Assembly: GCA_937891895.1 (NCBI GenBank)
Contig: CALATN010000210.1
Location: forward strand, 1-5,254
Length of the DNA stretch: 5,254 nucleotides
Direction of reading: 5' to 3'
DNA from: an uncultured Clostridia bacterium
GTDB lineage: Bacteria > Bacillota > Clostridia > Oscillospirales > Ruminococcaceae
Shown: piece after piece, positions 5,115-5,254 of the stretch
Layout: each line of letters opens with the position of its first letter
Position numbering within the stretch: the first letter of the stretch is position 1
Translations under genes and position numbers: made by a program
The notes under the pieces: model-generated
Databases searched by the model: none
The model's input: the letters and a program-made list of their open reading frames with translations, nothing else
What the model was told of the DNA's origin: nothing

Positions 5115-5254
5115 TTATCGCCATACAGCGTAGCTTCGCACACTGTAAACAGTAGCTTCGCTACTGTTAGGGATTTTCTCTCTTGCAGAAAATCCCTCTT
5201 TCGCAACATAGTTGCGAAATTCACCCTTTAGATGCGCTTGAAGCACGCCTGCGG
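5115..5254 (-). other. Open frame entering from the right edge, possible 3' end of a gene
   Basis: On the minus strand one frame stays open from the window edge for 45 codons to TAA at 5117-5115. It passes straight through all four hairpins and includes the stretch KGEFRNYVAKEGFS. No domain is recognised, and 45 open codons are not rare by chance (roughly one frame in nine). It may be a gene tail, or a dispersed palindromic repeat that happens to be open. The hairpin density favours the repeat. Confidence 0.2.
5124..5219. repeat. Array of four adjacent hairpins upstream of the zinc-ribbon genes
   Basis: Four inverted repeats follow one another almost without gaps. 5124-5147 has TACAG/CTGTA outer arms, with one G-U pair and one bulge on the minus strand. 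5148-5168 is AACAGTAGC/GCTACTGTT, 9 bp with loop TTC. 5169-5197 is AGGGATTTTCT/AGAAAATCCCT, 11 bp with a 7-nt loop. 5199-5219 is TTTCGCAAC/GTTGCGAAA, 9 bp with loop ATA. None is followed by a good T tract. The block resembles a composite dispersed repeat or a structured leader. No clear promoter was found between it and the gene at 5087. Confidence 0.75.

Noticed and set aside
5103..5152. Weak promoter candidates for the zinc-ribbon operon (TTTACA-16-TGTATG; TATAAA next to the ribosome binding site)
   Set aside because: The first is a poor match and lies within a hairpin. The second would start transcription inside the gene. The real promoter may lie in or beyond the hairpin array.
1..5254. 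CRISPR array, tRNA, rRNA or transposase
   Set aside because: I saw no regularly spaced repeats, no tRNA-like cloverleaf arms and no transposase motifs on either strand.

Overview
The window reads as chromosomal sequence from a Gram-positive, moderately low-GC member of the Clostridia. Strong AAGGAGG-type ribosome binding sites, AT-rich intergenic DNA, a PadR-DUF2812 gene pair and a sigma factor paired with a propeller-type anti-sigma-like protein together suggest a Ruminococcus-like Oscillospiraceae genome. That placement is inference; no rRNA or other marker gene is present. All seven convincing genes lie on the minus strand, so transcription runs from high to low coordinates. There are no RNA genes, insertion sequences or CRISPR arrays.

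Upstream block (5087 down to 3046): a tight five-gene cluster. It encodes two small zinc-ribbon-like proteins (84 and 82 aa, paralogous), a PadR-type winged-helix regulator, and two paralogous DUF2812 membrane proteins (181 and 189 aa). The last four genes are 1 to 21 bp apart. The two zinc-ribbon genes are separated by a GC-rich hairpin. The cluster ends at a UUCG-tetraloop terminator (3018-3039). Upstream, at the right edge, four perfect or near-perfect hairpins stand side by side (5124-5219).

Downstream block (2978 down to 139): an ECF-type sigma-70 factor (173 aa), and 19 bp later a 675-aa single-pass membrane protein with a short cytoplasmic anti-sigma-like N-terminus and an extracytoplasmic beta-propeller of the PF09826 type. 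The propeller gene starts at TTG behind a near-consensus Shine-Dalgarno. The two genes very likely form a sigma/anti-sigma signalling unit that ends at a 10-bp-stem terminator (94-129).

The 338-bp gap between the blocks (2708-3045) is not empty. It holds the upstream terminator, a near-consensus housekeeping promoter (TTGAAA-17-TATAAT) and a leader of about 235 nt. In the leader a 12-bp direct repeat offers two alternative 5' arms to a single 3' arm followed by eight T residues, an attenuator-like layout. A small inverted repeat abuts the sigma gene's ribosome binding site. This leader and the right-edge hairpin array are the least explained parts of the window.
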